The notes under the pieces are model-generated. The model was not told where the DNA came from and did not search any database. It saw only the letters and a list, made by a program, of their open reading frames with translations. A stretch of DNA of 64,000 nt from Maribacter algicola (GTDB lineage Bacteria; Bacteroidota; Bacteroidia; Flavobacteriales; Flavobacteriaceae): assembly GCF_003933245.1 (NCBI RefSeq), contig NZ_QUSX01000002.1:744001-808000 (forward strand), in the 5' to 3' direction. Position 1 is the first letter of the stretch; every line of letters starts with the position of its first letter. Shown piece by piece: positions 16,777-25,535 of the stretch. The translations under genes and the position numbers were made by a program.

Positions 16777-18267
16777 ATGAAACGATTATTTTTACCCACC
16801 ATCCTAATTGTATTATTTTATTTTCAATCCAACGCCCAAGGCAGGGAACTTCCAGTAGACACTGTAGTAACTACCCAACACAGTGTAGTGATCAACGGAA
16901 CCTCCATAGACTACACCGCAAAGACGGGCACCCAACCTGTATGGGACGAAAATGGCGATCCGATCGCTTCCCTGCACTATACCTATTACACCCGTAACAA
17001 TGTAAAGGACCGTGCCGCCAGACCCTTATTGATTTCTTTCAATGGTGGACCGGGTTCCGGTTCCGTATGGATGCATTTGGCTTATACCGGCCCACGCATA
17101 CTGAACATAGATGATGAGGGGTATCCCGTACAACCTTATGGAGTTAAGGAAAACCCTTATTCCGTGTTGGATGTTACCGATGTGGTCTATGTCAATCCCG
17201 CGAACACTGGTTATTCCAGAACGATTCCTGAATCTGGCGAGAAAGTGGACCGTAAAAAGTTTTTTGGAATCAATGCCGATATAAAATACCTAGCCGAATG
17301 GCTCAACACCTTTGTCACCCGAAACAATAGATGGCGCTCGCCAAAGTACCTTATTGGGGAAAGTTACGGTGGACCCCGGGTCATGGGGCTTTCCCTGGAA
17401 TTGCAGAATGCACAATGGATGTACTTGAACGGGGTGATTTTGGTTTCACCGGCAGACTATAAGATTATTAGAAATTCGGGGCCAGTTGCCGAGGCTATGA
17501 ACCTGCCTTATTATACGGCAGCTGCATGGCATCATAAAGCTTTACCTTCGGCATTGCAAAACAAGGATTTACTTGAAATTTTACCGGAATCTGAGGAATA
17601 TACCATCAACACCTTGATTCCTGCCTTGGCAAAAGGTGGGTTTATTCCAAATACCGAAAGAACAGCCGTTGCCGAAAAAATGGCCTATTACTCCGGATTG
17701 GAAGCGAAAGATATTCTGGACCAGAATTTGTCCGTTCCAACATCCTTCTTTTGGAAAAATCTTTTAAAGGAAAAAGGAGGATATACCGTTGGGCGATTGG
17801 ACTCGAGGTATTTGGGAATGGACAAACAGTTAATGGGCATGCAACCCGATTATAATTCCGAAATAACTTCATGGCTACATAGCTTTACCCCTGCCATTAA
17901 TTATTACTTGCAGGAAGAGCTTAAATTCAAGACCGATATTAAATACAATATGTTCGGCCCTGTACGTCCTTGGGACAACTCTGATGAGAATACGAGGGAA
18001 AATTTAAGACAGGCCATGGCGCAAAATCCATACTTGAACGTATTGGTACAATCAGGCTATTATGATGGCGCTACCACCTATTTTAATGCAAAGTATCTAA
18101 TGTGGCAAGTGGACCCAAGTGGCAGAATGAAAGACCGCTTTAGTTTTAAGGGCTATCGCTCCGGTCATATGATGTACCTTCGTAAGGAGGACTTACAAAA
18201 AGCTAATGATGACATTCGTGAATTCATAAAAAACACGCAAGCAAACGGCAAAAGTGCAAAATACTAG
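16777..18267 (+). CDS. S10-family serine carboxypeptidase-like protein
   Basis: A 496-residue secreted peptidase with a signal peptide cleaved after about residue 20 (QSNA-QG). The alpha/beta-hydrolase core of the S10 family is clear: oxyanion-hole NGGPGS (89-94), nucleophile GESYGG with Ser196, an Asp in SGYYDGATTYF (about residue 430) and the catalytic His in YRSGHMMYL (about 465). These enzymes remove C-terminal amino acids from peptides, often at acidic pH. Location is predicted periplasmic or extracellular. It is divergent from the Gfo/Idh gene, with a 21-bp palindrome in the shared upstream region. Peptide scavenging is the likely role. Confidence 0.88.
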   Translation: MKRLFLPTILIVLFYFQSNAQGRELPVDTVVTTQHSVVINGTSIDYTAKTGTQPVWDENGDPIASLHYTYYTRNNVKDRAARPLLISFNGGPGSGSVWMHLAYTGPRILNIDDEGYPVQPYGVKENPYSVLDVTDVVYVNPANTGYSRTIPESGEKVDRKKFFGINADIKYLAEWLNTFVTRNNRWRSPKYLIGESYGGPRVMGLSLELQNAQWMYLNGVILVSPADYKIIRNSGPVAEAMNLPYYTAAAWHHKALPSALQNKDLLEILPESEEYTINTLIPALAKGGFIPNTERTAVAEKMAYYSGLEAKDILDQNLSVPTSFFWKNLLKEKGGYTVGRLDSRYLGMDKQLMGMQPDYNSEITSWLHSFTPAINYYLQEELKFKTDIKYNMFGPVRPWDNSDENTRENLRQAMAQNPYLNVLVQSGYYDGATTYFNAKYLMWQVDPSGRMKDRFSFKGYRSGHMMYLRKEDLQKANDDIREFIKNTQANGKSAKY

Positions 18268-18722
18268 TATTCGCCGCTGAGAACACTTGGCGAAATTGCC
18301 AAAACGGAAAGCGAGGTAGCTGGGGAAATGGAATCCATTGGAAAATGATCATGTTCAATTTTAAATCCAATGGCCTCTCTATAAAGTTGCGCTCGCTTTC
18401 TTTTTTTCTTTTGTTTGAAAACATCGATGGTGACACCTACACTAACACCACCAAGGACGGTTGCCAATAGATCGGAATTGTCCCAACCACCATATTGGTT
18501 TTGATCGATGCCCTCTTTTGCCAAGCCTATGAGCAAACTTCCACCAACAGATCCAGCAAAGGTCCATGCCCTATTTCCATCCGAAATCTGGTTCGCCAAA
18601 CCTGCACCAACCATACCAAAAAGGTTACCGCCCACAAAATGAAGTACCTTGTCCTCACCAATTTGGGAGTATCCTTTTACTGCAAAGAATATTACAAGGC
18701 AAAATAACAATACTGTTCTCAT
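18264..18722 (-). CDS. Secreted YfiM/DUF2279-like protein
   Basis: A 152-residue protein, taking the Met at 18722 (MRTVLLF) as start because it begins a clean signal peptide ending VKGYSQ. An upstream Met would add 31 non-hydrophobic residues. The mature part has DKVLHFVGGNLFGM, then a second hydrophobic segment with GLAKEGID, the D-K-x-x-H and K-E-x-x-D pattern of YfiM/DUF2279 proteins, which are small membrane or periplasmic proteins of unknown role. A basic segment (KQKKKRKRAQ) follows at about residue 103. The last 4 bases overlap the convergent S10 gene. Family match is moderate. Confidence 0.65.
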   Translation of the reverse strand: MRTVLLFCLVIFFAVKGYSQIGEDKVLHFVGGNLFGMVGAGLANQISDGNRAWTFAGSVGGSLLIGLAKEGIDQNQYGGWDNSDLLATVLGGVSVGVTIDVFKQKKKRKRAQLYREAIGFKIEHDHFPMDSISPATSLSVLAISPSVLSGEY

Positions 18723-18904
18723 ACCACGCAAATATATTGAAAGCATTGGTTTGTTGCAGTTTTTTATCAGATAATCAAAATGTAAATACTTCCCCAAGGC
18801 TCCACAAATCATCATTGACCTTACTAGTATACCAAAAGATATCCCTAAGCACTTTACCCAAAAACTTTAGTTTAAAATAGTATCTTAGGGCTTTATTCAA
18901 CGTC

Positions 18905-19372
18905 TTGGAGATCAAAAGCTATTTAAGGACAAATAAAATTATTCATCTGGCATTGTTGGCCGGTGTTTCGGTTTTTCTTCTACTTTCCTATCTAGGTTCA
19001 GGGCAATTTAATGCCAAAATGGATGATTCAAATCCATTTTTATACCTCGTTCCCATTGTGGCAATCGCTGGTTATTTTGGGAGTCAGTTTATTTTTAGAA
19101 ATCAGATTTCTGCCATGGAAAAAACAATGCCATTGGAGGAAAAATTGAAAAGATACCAGTCCGCATCGATCGTTAAATATGCCTTATTGGAAGGTCCCGC
19201 TTTTTTGGCCATAGTCGCGTATAATACATCCGGTAATGCCTTGCCTTTGGTCATAGCCGTGTGTTTGGTCCTGTACTTGGCCGTTCAACGGCCAAACCTA
19301 CAAAAGCTCTTGGATACGCTTCCTTTGACATCGGACGAAAAAAGAAAACTTCAACACAATCACAATCAATAA
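18905..19372 (+). CDS. Four-helix membrane protein, unknown function
   Basis: A 155-residue protein using a TTG start (no in-frame ATG fits before the first helix). It has four membrane segments (about residues 13-32, 46-62, 95-108 and 112-130) and a short acidic/basic cytosolic linker EKTMPLEEKLKRYQSASIVKYALLEGPA between helices two and three. The LLEGPAFLA motif and tail NLQKLLDTLPLTSDEKRKL are typical of a conserved Bacteroidota membrane family, but I have no name for it. It lies 7 bases before the SGNH esterase gene, so it heads the three-gene operon to 21779. Confidence 0.7.
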   Translation: MEIKSYLRTNKIIHLALLAGVSVFLLLSYLGSGQFNAKMDDSNPFLYLVPIVAIAGYFGSQFIFRNQISAMEKTMPLEEKLKRYQSASIVKYALLEGPAFLAIVAYNTSGNALPLVIAVCLVLYLAVQRPNLQKLLDTLPLTSDEKRKLQHNHNQ

Positions 19373-19379
19373 CATACAA

Positions 19380-20069
19380 ATGAAAAATTTCAAGGTTTTG
19401 CTTATGGGAATTCTTGCCACTTTTTTATCCCAGCACACGGTTTTAGCTCAGGATTGGGCCAACTTAAAAATGTTCCAAGAGGCCAATGGATCTTTGGAAG
19501 CCCCCAAAGAAAATGAAGATAGGGTCGTTTTCATGGGCAATTCCATCACCATTGGTTGGCTGAATTCCAGACCGGAATTCTTCGAGGGAAAACCGTATGT
19601 GAACAGGGGCATTAGTGGACAGACGACGCCCCAGATGCTGATTCGCTTTCGGCAGGATGTGGTGGACCTTCATCCAAAGGTGGTGGTCATCCTTGCCGGA
19701 ACCAATGATATTGCCGGGAACACGGGACCGTCCACCTTGGAAATGATCATGGACAACATCAAGGGCATGGCAGAAATTGCACACGCCAATGATATTAAAG
19801 TGGTATTGTCATCTACATTGCCAGCGTATGATTATCCTTGGAAACCAGGGATGGAACCCGCCGGAAAAATAGTGGCACTTAACAAAATGATAAAGGCCTA
19901 TGCCTACGAAAAAGGGCATGTCTATCTTGATTATTTCTCGCAAATGGCGGATGAACGCAACGGATTGCCAAAAAAATATGCAGATGATGAGGTCCACCCC
20001 ACCGTTGAAGGATATAAGGTCATGGAGCCTTTGGTGGAGGAAGCCATTGAGAAAGCCTTGAAAAAATAG
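19380..20069 (+). CDS. SGNH/GDSL-family esterase, secreted
   Basis: A 229-residue hydrolase with a signal peptide (to about residue 23, VLAQ). The SGNH blocks are all present: block I VVFMGNSITIGW with the nucleophile Ser (GNSIT), block II with Gly in NRGISGQTT, block III GTNDIAG and block V DEVHPTVEGY with the catalytic Asp/His. This pattern matches periplasmic acetylxylan/carbohydrate esterases and lysophospholipase-like enzymes. The substrate cannot be assigned. It is 7 bases after the membrane protein gene and 3 before the flavoprotein gene, so the three are co-transcribed. Confidence 0.88.
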   Translation: MKNFKVLLMGILATFLSQHTVLAQDWANLKMFQEANGSLEAPKENEDRVVFMGNSITIGWLNSRPEFFEGKPYVNRGISGQTTPQMLIRFRQDVVDLHPKVVVILAGTNDIAGNTGPSTLEMIMDNIKGMAEIAHANDIKVVLSSTLPAYDYPWKPGMEPAGKIVALNKMIKAYAYEKGHVYLDYFSQMADERNGLPKKYADDEVHPTVEGYKVMEPLVEEAIEKALKK

Positions 20070-20072
20070 CCC

Positions 20073-21779
20073 TTGAAAAAAAAGGATTTACAAGAGGATA
20101 TATCGACCCAAAACTGGGACAGCATCATCATAGGTTCAGGTGCTGGGGGGCTAACCACTGCTTTATGCCTTGCAAGGGCCGGACAGAAAGTCCTATTGTT
20201 GGAACAACACGAAGTACCCGGTGGATGGTGCCATAGCTTTTATTTGGAGGGACACCGGTTTACACCGGGTGTACATTACATCGGGTTAGTAGGTGAAGGT
20301 GAATCTACTAGTAATTTGTACAAAGGTTTGGGCATTGCCAATGATTTGGTGTTTTTTAGGATGAATCCCGATGCTTATGAACATGTTCGTATTGGAAACC
20401 ACCGATTTGATTTTCCCGATAATCCAGAAGAACTTGAAAACCGATTGATTAACAGATTTCCGAAGGAAAAAAAAGGAATCAAAAAATACCTAAAGCAAAT
20501 CCGACTTGCAAGCGAGGAACTCTACTCGTTACCCTACATAAAGGGTTTTTGGAAAAAATTGACCATTCCGTACAGAACCCGGCATTTTGGAAGATACGGT
20601 TTGTTCAGTTTAAAAAGGGTCATTAATTGGCATATCAAAGACCCACTTTTAAAAAATGTCCTAAATATTCAATGCGGCGACCACGGGGTTCAGCCGAGGA
20701 AGGCCGCATTTATTTTGCATGCGGCTTTAATGTACCACTATTTTAAGGGTGGTTATTATCCCATGGGTGGCGGTGGGGCCTTGGTAAAATCCATGACCAA
20801 TAAATTCAAGGGGTATGGTGGTGTTCTAAAAACTTCCACATCCGTTAAAAAAATACTGATTGAAGGAAAAAAAACAAAAAAGGCCACCGGCGTCGAATTA
20901 CAGGACGGTAGGCAAATTTTCGCGAGGCATATCGTTTCAAATGCCGATGTTGGTATCACATATAATCAGCTTATAGGAAGGCAACATCTTAGTCAGAAAC
21001 TAAGAAAAAAACTTGAAAAAACCAAGTACTCGTGCACTTCACTCATGTTGTTTTTGACAGTGGATATGGACGTACGAAAAGCCGGGTTGGACTCTGGTAA
21101 TATTTGGGTCCTACCCGATATGGACATGGACGATTACTATGATAGCATTATGAAATCAGACCTTCAAAAGGTTGAATTTTTCAAGGCGCTTTTCGTGAGC
21201 TGCACTACCTTAAAAGACCCTACAAGCTTTGATGGAAAACACCATTGTTTGGAGGTCATCACTTTTATAGACTACAAAACATTTGAGCCATTTACGGAGG
21301 AAAGAGAAGAACGCTCGGAAAAATATCTCCAGTATAAGGCGGAACTCACCCAAAAAATGATTTTAGGTTTGGAAAAAGTGGTTCCAAACATCAGCAATCA
21401 CATAGTACACCAGGAATTAGGAACCCCAATAACCAATGAATATTACATCAATACCACAAGGGGTAATGTGTACGGAACGGAAAAAAGTTTAAAGCACATT
21501 GGTCCTTTTGCATACAAATCCAAAAGTGAGATCGAAAACCTCTATTTTTGCGGTGCGAGTATTTTATCGCATGGAGTAGCCGGAGCAAGTCATTCTGGGG
21601 TAAACACGGCAGCTGTAATTTTAGGGTGCCACGCCGATGAACTAAAGGAACCCCAAGAAGGACAGGAACTACTTATTTTGGAGGCCGAAGACACCCCCGA
21701 TAACTACCCAGAGGAAATACAAAAGAAAATCAAGCTAAGACAAAAAAGGACCCAAGAAAAATCTAAAAGCTTGGCTTAA
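20073..21779 (+). CDS. Phytoene desaturase/retinol saturase-like FAD protein
   Basis: A 568-residue flavoprotein. After a short polar N-terminus (TTG start at 20073) the dinucleotide-binding motif GSGAGG (21-26) lies in IIIGSGAGGLTTALCLARAG, followed by EQHEVPGGWCHSF and HYIG typical of the CrtI/CrtH/RetSat branch. The FAD C-terminal motif is FCGASILSHGVAGASHSGVNTA, about residues 490-511. Family members desaturate or isomerise carotenoids or saturate retinol. The precise substrate is unknown, and no carotenoid genes are next to it, so a lipid or polyene oxidoreductase is as likely. It overlaps the convergent PhyH gene by 4 bases. Confidence 0.83.
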   Translation: MKKKDLQEDISTQNWDSIIIGSGAGGLTTALCLARAGQKVLLLEQHEVPGGWCHSFYLEGHRFTPGVHYIGLVGEGESTSNLYKGLGIANDLVFFRMNPDAYEHVRIGNHRFDFPDNPEELENRLINRFPKEKKGIKKYLKQIRLASEELYSLPYIKGFWKKLTIPYRTRHFGRYGLFSLKRVINWHIKDPLLKNVLNIQCGDHGVQPRKAAFILHAALMYHYFKGGYYPMGGGGALVKSMTNKFKGYGGVLKTSTSVKKILIEGKKTKKATGVELQDGRQIFARHIVSNADVGITYNQLIGRQHLSQKLRKKLEKTKYSCTSLMLFLTVDMDVRKAGLDSGNIWVLPDMDMDDYYDSIMKSDLQKVEFFKALFVSCTTLKDPTSFDGKHHCLEVITFIDYKTFEPFTEEREERSEKYLQYKAELTQKMILGLEKVVPNISNHIVHQELGTPITNEYYINTTRGNVYGTEKSLKHIGPFAYKSKSEIENLYFCGASILSHGVAGASHSGVNTAAVILGCHADELKEPQEGQELLILEAEDTPDNYPEEIQKKIKLRQKRTQEKSKSLA

Positions 21780-22648
21780 CCAAAAAGCAACGGGAAAAAC
21801 TTGCCTTCCATCTTCCGGCCTTTGGGAATTGGCGGTACTCCTTTTAAGAGTTCATCATCGGTATTGCTGACAGTACCATCGGCAAAAACATTCAGCACAA
21901 AGGCCCTTCGAGGCCTATCCGATTTATTTTCATAGGAACCATGTACCATTAAGGGGTGATGAAACGTGGCAAACCCTTTTTTTAAGGGAATGGGTACGGG
22001 ATTAAATTCCTTCCGTTGATCTTCTGTTAGATAATCCAAAAGTCCTTCCATATTCCCGGCCAGTTCCGGAGCATCGAGCAATCCCCAATTGTGGCTTTTT
22101 GGAACATAATATAAACATCCATTTTCTTCGGTCGCGTCATCGAGACCTGTCCAACAGGTAAGATGTTGCATGGCTACGGTACGGGTCCAGTAGGAATAAT
22201 CCTGATGCCAGGCCACCACCCCACCATGTTTTGCAGGTTTGTAAAAAAGCTGGTCATGCCAAAAACGGACAGCCCTGTTTCCTAATAGCTGGTAAGCCGC
22301 CATTACAAAGGCCGGATTCCAAAGTACATCATGAAAACCTTCGGTAATTCTCCAATGTCCCAAGGAATGGAACAAAACGGAATCCTGATCCTTGGATTCA
22401 TTACTATGAAATTCATAGAAAAGGGAATGTGCGGGATGTTTGGGATCCATAAGTTCATCCAGTTCCCCTCGCAATTGCCCTATCTGTACTTCGTCCAAAA
22501 GCTTGATCCCGGAGACATATCCAAATTCCTTGTAATGTTCCAATTGGTCTTCCGTCAATTTATAGGCTTCCCATGCATCCGGTGTTTTTGGGAATTTAAA
22601 AAGTTCTGAAACGAGCGAATGAAGCTCTGCCAAATCCCTAATTCGCAT
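21776..22648 (-). CDS. Phytanoyl-CoA dioxygenase (PhyH) family oxygenase
   Basis: A 290-residue Fe(II)/2-oxoglutarate-dependent oxygenase. The metal-binding facial triad is visible: His148-x-Asp150 in VVAWHQDYSYW, and His236 in HHPLMVHGSYENKSDRPRR, with the 2-oxoglutarate-binding Arg just after. Members hydroxylate fatty acyl-CoA, ectoine, halogenated or small-molecule substrates. A specific substrate cannot be read. The protein starts MRIRDLAELHSLV and is cytosolic, with no signal peptide. It runs convergent with the carotenoid-desaturase-like gene, so a functional link is not implied. Confidence 0.86.
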   Translation of the reverse strand: MRIRDLAELHSLVSELFKFPKTPDAWEAYKLTEDQLEHYKEFGYVSGIKLLDEVQIGQLRGELDELMDPKHPAHSLFYEFHSNESKDQDSVLFHSLGHWRITEGFHDVLWNPAFVMAAYQLLGNRAVRFWHDQLFYKPAKHGGVVAWHQDYSYWTRTVAMQHLTCWTGLDDATEENGCLYYVPKSHNWGLLDAPELAGNMEGLLDYLTEDQRKEFNPVPIPLKKGFATFHHPLMVHGSYENKSDRPRRAFVLNVFADGTVSNTDDELLKGVPPIPKGRKMEGKFFPLLFG

Positions 22649-22723
22649 TGGTCAAAATTAAATGTGTTTACCTCTAAAGATACTGAATTCTGTTTTCTAT
22701 ATTGAATTGGAAAACCAACAAGT

Positions 22724-23157
22724 ATGAAGTATTTATTTCTTACCATTATGGTATGTCTATTTGTGTCCTGTTAGGAGCACAGGAACGATGTCGAGGATAA
22801 AGCCCAAATCAAAAGGATTTTAAACGACCAACAAGTTAGTTGGTCCAATGGGGATATTGAAGGATTTATGTCCGGATATTGGAAAAGCGATTCCCTAAAG
22901 TTCTATAGTGGCGCCAAACTATAGCTAAAGGATGGTAAAAAACATTGGACAACTATAATTTGCGCTATCCTACCAAATCCCATACGGGCAAGCTGCAATT
23001 TAAAATTGCGGTGATTTCCAAAATTAATGAAGATGTGTATTGGGTCATGGGCGAATACCATATAACCAGGGAAGTTGGAGATGCAAAGGGAACGTTTCTC
23101 ATTATTTTCAAAAGAATTGATGGGGTATGGAAAATAATTTCGGATTCATCTTGTTGA
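22724..23157 (+). pseudogene. Decayed lipoprotein of the SnoaL/DUF4440 (NTF2-like) type
   Basis: Starting at ATG 22724 the frame reads a signal peptide MKYLFLTIMVCLFVSC and then a TAG exactly after the lipobox Cys. It resumes as an NTF2-like domain (RILNDQQVSWSNGDIEGFM), hits another TAG after FYSGAKL, and then a one-base frameshift leads into an intact tail NYNLRYPTKSHTGKLQF to SDSSC, ending at 23157. The order (short helix, YWKSDSL, GW-like then YPT, and WKIISDSS) is that of DUF4440/SnoaL-like lipoproteins. Two stops plus a frameshift make translation very unlikely. The M28 gene follows 53 bases later and appears intact. Confidence 0.78.
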
Positions 23158-23210
23158 ACATACCGAATATCCCACTTTTCCTTATTTTTGAACAATCTGA
23201 AAATAGAAAC

Positions 23211-24770
23211 ATGAAAAAAATTGTTTGGATAGTTGCAGGGCTACTTCTGGCCTGTAACTCCTCCCAAAAAACGGTGACCAAGGAAGCGGCTGCCAATGCA
23301 ACTGTTGACCCAAAGGTTTATGCAGAAACCATTACCGAAGCCGAATTAAAAGAACATCTGTATGTTTATGCCTCCGATGAATTTGAAGGCCGGGAAACTG
23401 GACAACCCGGACAAAAAAAGGCAATTGCCTACTTAAAGGCAGAATACGAGAATTTGGAGATCCCGCCCGCTCAGTCAAATGGGGAATATTTTCAGAAGGT
23501 TCCCATTGAAATTAGCAATATACCGGTTGGAAAATTACGTGTTAACAATTCCGATTTTCTTTTGGGGGAACATGTACTTACCTTTTCAAGAGCCCAATCT
23601 GAAAACAATGAAATCGTTTATGTGGGATATGGTATCGAGGATGAAAATTATTCGGATTACCAAGGTGTGGACATTGCCGGCAAATTGGTTTTGATGAAAA
23701 CCGGGGAACCTATTAATACGAATGGCACCTACACTATTTCTGGCACCTCTGAAAAATCGATTTGGAGCAATATGTCGGAATCACTTGGAAAGCGTTTCCA
23801 ATTGGCCGAGGATAAGGGGGCCATTGGCGTACTTTATTATGATGCCGACAACTACCCAAGATTTAAAAGTCGATTCGACTATATGCGAAACAATAGCAAT
23901 GGCCGGATGAGCTTAAAAAATGGAGAAGCCGACAGTTTTTCAAGTCTGTTCATCGATGGCATTTTGGCAAAGGAGCTTTTACCAACCATTGAATCGGACC
24001 ACGCACCTAAGAAAATAGAGGCTAGAGTGACTTTGGATTTTGAAAGTTCCAATGAGGAGGTCGATTCCGAAAATGTGGTAGCGTTCATTCAAGGCGCCGA
24101 TAAACCAAATGAATACATCATCATTTCTTCCCATTTGGACCATATAGGAATTACCCCTGAGGGAGAAATCAACAATGGCGCGGACGACGATGGTTCTGGA
24201 ACCGTGGCCCTTCTGGAAATAGCAGAAGCGTTCAAAAAAGCAAAAGATGCCGGAAACGGACCAAGAAGATCCATAGTATTCCTACACGTAACCGGCGAGG
24301 AAAAGGGGCTTTTGGGATCTGAATATTATACCGATGTAGAACCTATCTTCCCATTGGAACAAACCGTGGCAAATCTGAACATAGACATGGTGGGAAGAAT
24401 TGACCCGAAGCGCGACGGGGACAGAAATTATGTTTATCTGATAGGTTCCGATAAATTGAGTACCGAGCTCCACGAACTTTCCGAGGAGGTAAACTCAAAA
24501 TATACGCAACTGGAATTGGATTATACCTATAACGATGAAAACGACCCCAATCGTTTCTATTATAGAAGCGATCATTACAATTTTGCCAAAAACAACATCC
24601 CTATTATTTTCTATTTCAATGGCACGCATGACGATTATCATAGGCCCGGCGACACTCCCGATAAAATTAACTATGACCTTTTAGAGAACAGAACAAGACT
24701 GATTTTTTACACGGCATGGGAATTGGCGAATAGGGCGAATCCTGTAACTGTGGATAAAGCAGCGGACTGA
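23211..24770 (+). CDS. M28-family zinc aminopeptidase lipoprotein
   Basis: A 519-residue lipoprotein, starting at ATG 23211 (MKKIVWIVAG; lipobox LLAC, Cys15). The frame is open further 5' but that overlaps the pseudogene. A PA-like insertion domain lies about residues 110-250. The M28 dinuclear zinc site is traceable: HLDHIG (His), GADDDGSG (bridging Asp), EEKGLLGSEYY (catalytic and ligand Glu), NIDMVGR (Asp) and YRSDHYNF (His). Such enzymes trim N-terminal residues from peptides in the periplasm or at the surface. A strong terminator follows 26 bases after the stop. Confidence 0.88.
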   Translation: MKKIVWIVAGLLLACNSSQKTVTKEAAANATVDPKVYAETITEAELKEHLYVYASDEFEGRETGQPGQKKAIAYLKAEYENLEIPPAQSNGEYFQKVPIEISNIPVGKLRVNNSDFLLGEHVLTFSRAQSENNEIVYVGYGIEDENYSDYQGVDIAGKLVLMKTGEPINTNGTYTISGTSEKSIWSNMSESLGKRFQLAEDKGAIGVLYYDADNYPRFKSRFDYMRNNSNGRMSLKNGEADSFSSLFIDGILAKELLPTIESDHAPKKIEARVTLDFESSNEEVDSENVVAFIQGADKPNEYIIISSHLDHIGITPEGEINNGADDDGSGTVALLEIAEAFKKAKDAGNGPRRSIVFLHVTGEEKGLLGSEYYTDVEPIFPLEQTVANLNIDMVGRIDPKRDGDRNYVYLIGSDKLSTELHELSEEVNSKYTQLELDYTYNDENDPNRFYYRSDHYNFAKNNIPIIFYFNGTHDDYHRPGDTPDKINYDLLENRTRLIFYTAWELANRANPVTVDKAAD

Positions 24771-24796
24771 AAGCATGAAAAACGTTTATTAATTAG

Positions 24797-24822
24797 GCCG
24801 ATCAAAGTATCGGCTTTTTTTA
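24797..24822 (+). terminator. Terminator after the M28 peptidase gene
   Basis: Perfect stem GCCGAT (24797-24802) / ATCGGC (24809-24814) with loop CAAAGT, then eight Ts. Confidence 0.9.
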
Positions 24823-25068
24823 TTTAAAAATGGGTTTCCCAAGTTTTTTGGTGCTCATTGGTTGATATTTTGGAACTACACCCAATAGGAAATCGGGCGA
24901 TTATGGGCTCGGTAATGGATTACAGCTCTTTACTATGAAAAAGAAAAAAGCCTCAAACAAAAGAGTAAGGGGCTAAATTTAGTCGCTTTGGGGTGGAGAC
25001 GGATTCACCTCGACCGGAATCAATGGATTCCTTGCTCGGCACAGGCTTCTCACCCTACATCTAGGACA
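24823..25068. other. Intergenic spacer with a possible tRNA relic
   Basis: No gene is evident in these 246 bases. The stretch around 24990-25060 reads like a degenerate minus-strand tRNA: a T-arm-like GGATTC next to ACCTCGACC, and a hairpin GGAATC / GATTCC in the anticodon-arm position. No complete cloverleaf forms and acceptor pairing is absent, so it is at best a decayed copy. The rest shows no signal. Confidence 0.3.
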
Positions 25069-25100
25069 CAAAAAAGCCCCGGACACATCATGTACAGGGC
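25069..25100 (-). terminator. Terminator downstream of tRNA-His
   Basis: On the minus strand a GCCCTGTACAT...GTGTCCGGGGC hairpin (one mismatch and one wobble) is followed by six to seven Ts. It is about 20 bases past the tRNA 3' end and would close the single-tRNA transcript. Confidence 0.7.
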
Positions 25101-25120
25101 AAGTTTAAAATGCTTTTTTG

Positions 25121-25195
25121 GGTGGAAGACCGGGTTCGAACCGGCGACCTCTGGAACCACAATCCAGCGCTCTAACCAGCTGAGCTACAACCACC
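25121..25195 (-). tRNA. tRNA-His (anticodon GTG)
   Basis: The minus strand reads GGTGGTTGTAGCTCAGCTGG onward, with anticodon arm CTGGATTGTGGTTCCAG (GTG in the loop) and T-loop GGTTCGAACCC. The extra 5' G (25195) opposite a 3' discriminator C is the hallmark of tRNA-His. The 3' CCA is not encoded. Two T-T apositions sit in the acceptor stem, which I recall from other Flavobacteriia. It has its own promoter and terminator. Confidence 0.95.
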
Positions 25196-25210
25196 ATTTG
25201 TAAGCGGTGG

Positions 25211-25241
25211 CAAAGGTAATTTTTTTTCTTTTACTATTCAA
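25211..25241 (-). promoter_or_regulatory. Promoter of tRNA-His
   Basis: On the minus strand, -33 TTG (complement of 25239-25241), a 20-base spacer, then -7 TACCTTTG (complement of 25211-25218), an exact TAnnTTTG, 15 bases before the tRNA 5' end. Confidence 0.85.
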
Positions 25242-25535
25242 AAGAAAATACCCCTAAATGAATGGGCAATAATGGTTAAATTTAAAAGAAAAAAATAATT
25301 AAGAATTTTAGTTAGCTACATGTTTTTCAAACAAAAGCTCCGTAGGCTCAAATCCTATTGAAAAACTTATCTGGCCTAATATTCGTGCCTAGAGGATTTC
25401 AAGAACGGACTGGTTAATTATGGCCGTTGAAAGTCCATCCAACCATGAAACCTTTTTCAATAGTTAAAAAAAAATGATATTAATTGAGCGATAAAAAAAT
25501 ATTTTAACTTAACCGAATCGGTTGAATATTTTGGA
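25242..25535. other. Intergenic region before the histidine kinase pair
   Basis: AT-rich, no gene seen. A small inverted repeat AACCG (25511-25515) / CGGTT (25519-25523) lies 12 bases before the first kinase ATG and could be an operator or a leader hairpin. No exact TAnnTTTG box is seen close by, so the promoter of the kinase is not identified. Confidence 0.35.

Noticed and set aside
24988..25203. Plus-strand 71-codon ORF antisense to tRNA-His
   Set aside because: Its C-terminal GFEPATSGTTIQ-type sequence is the well-known artefact of translating a tRNA on the wrong strand.
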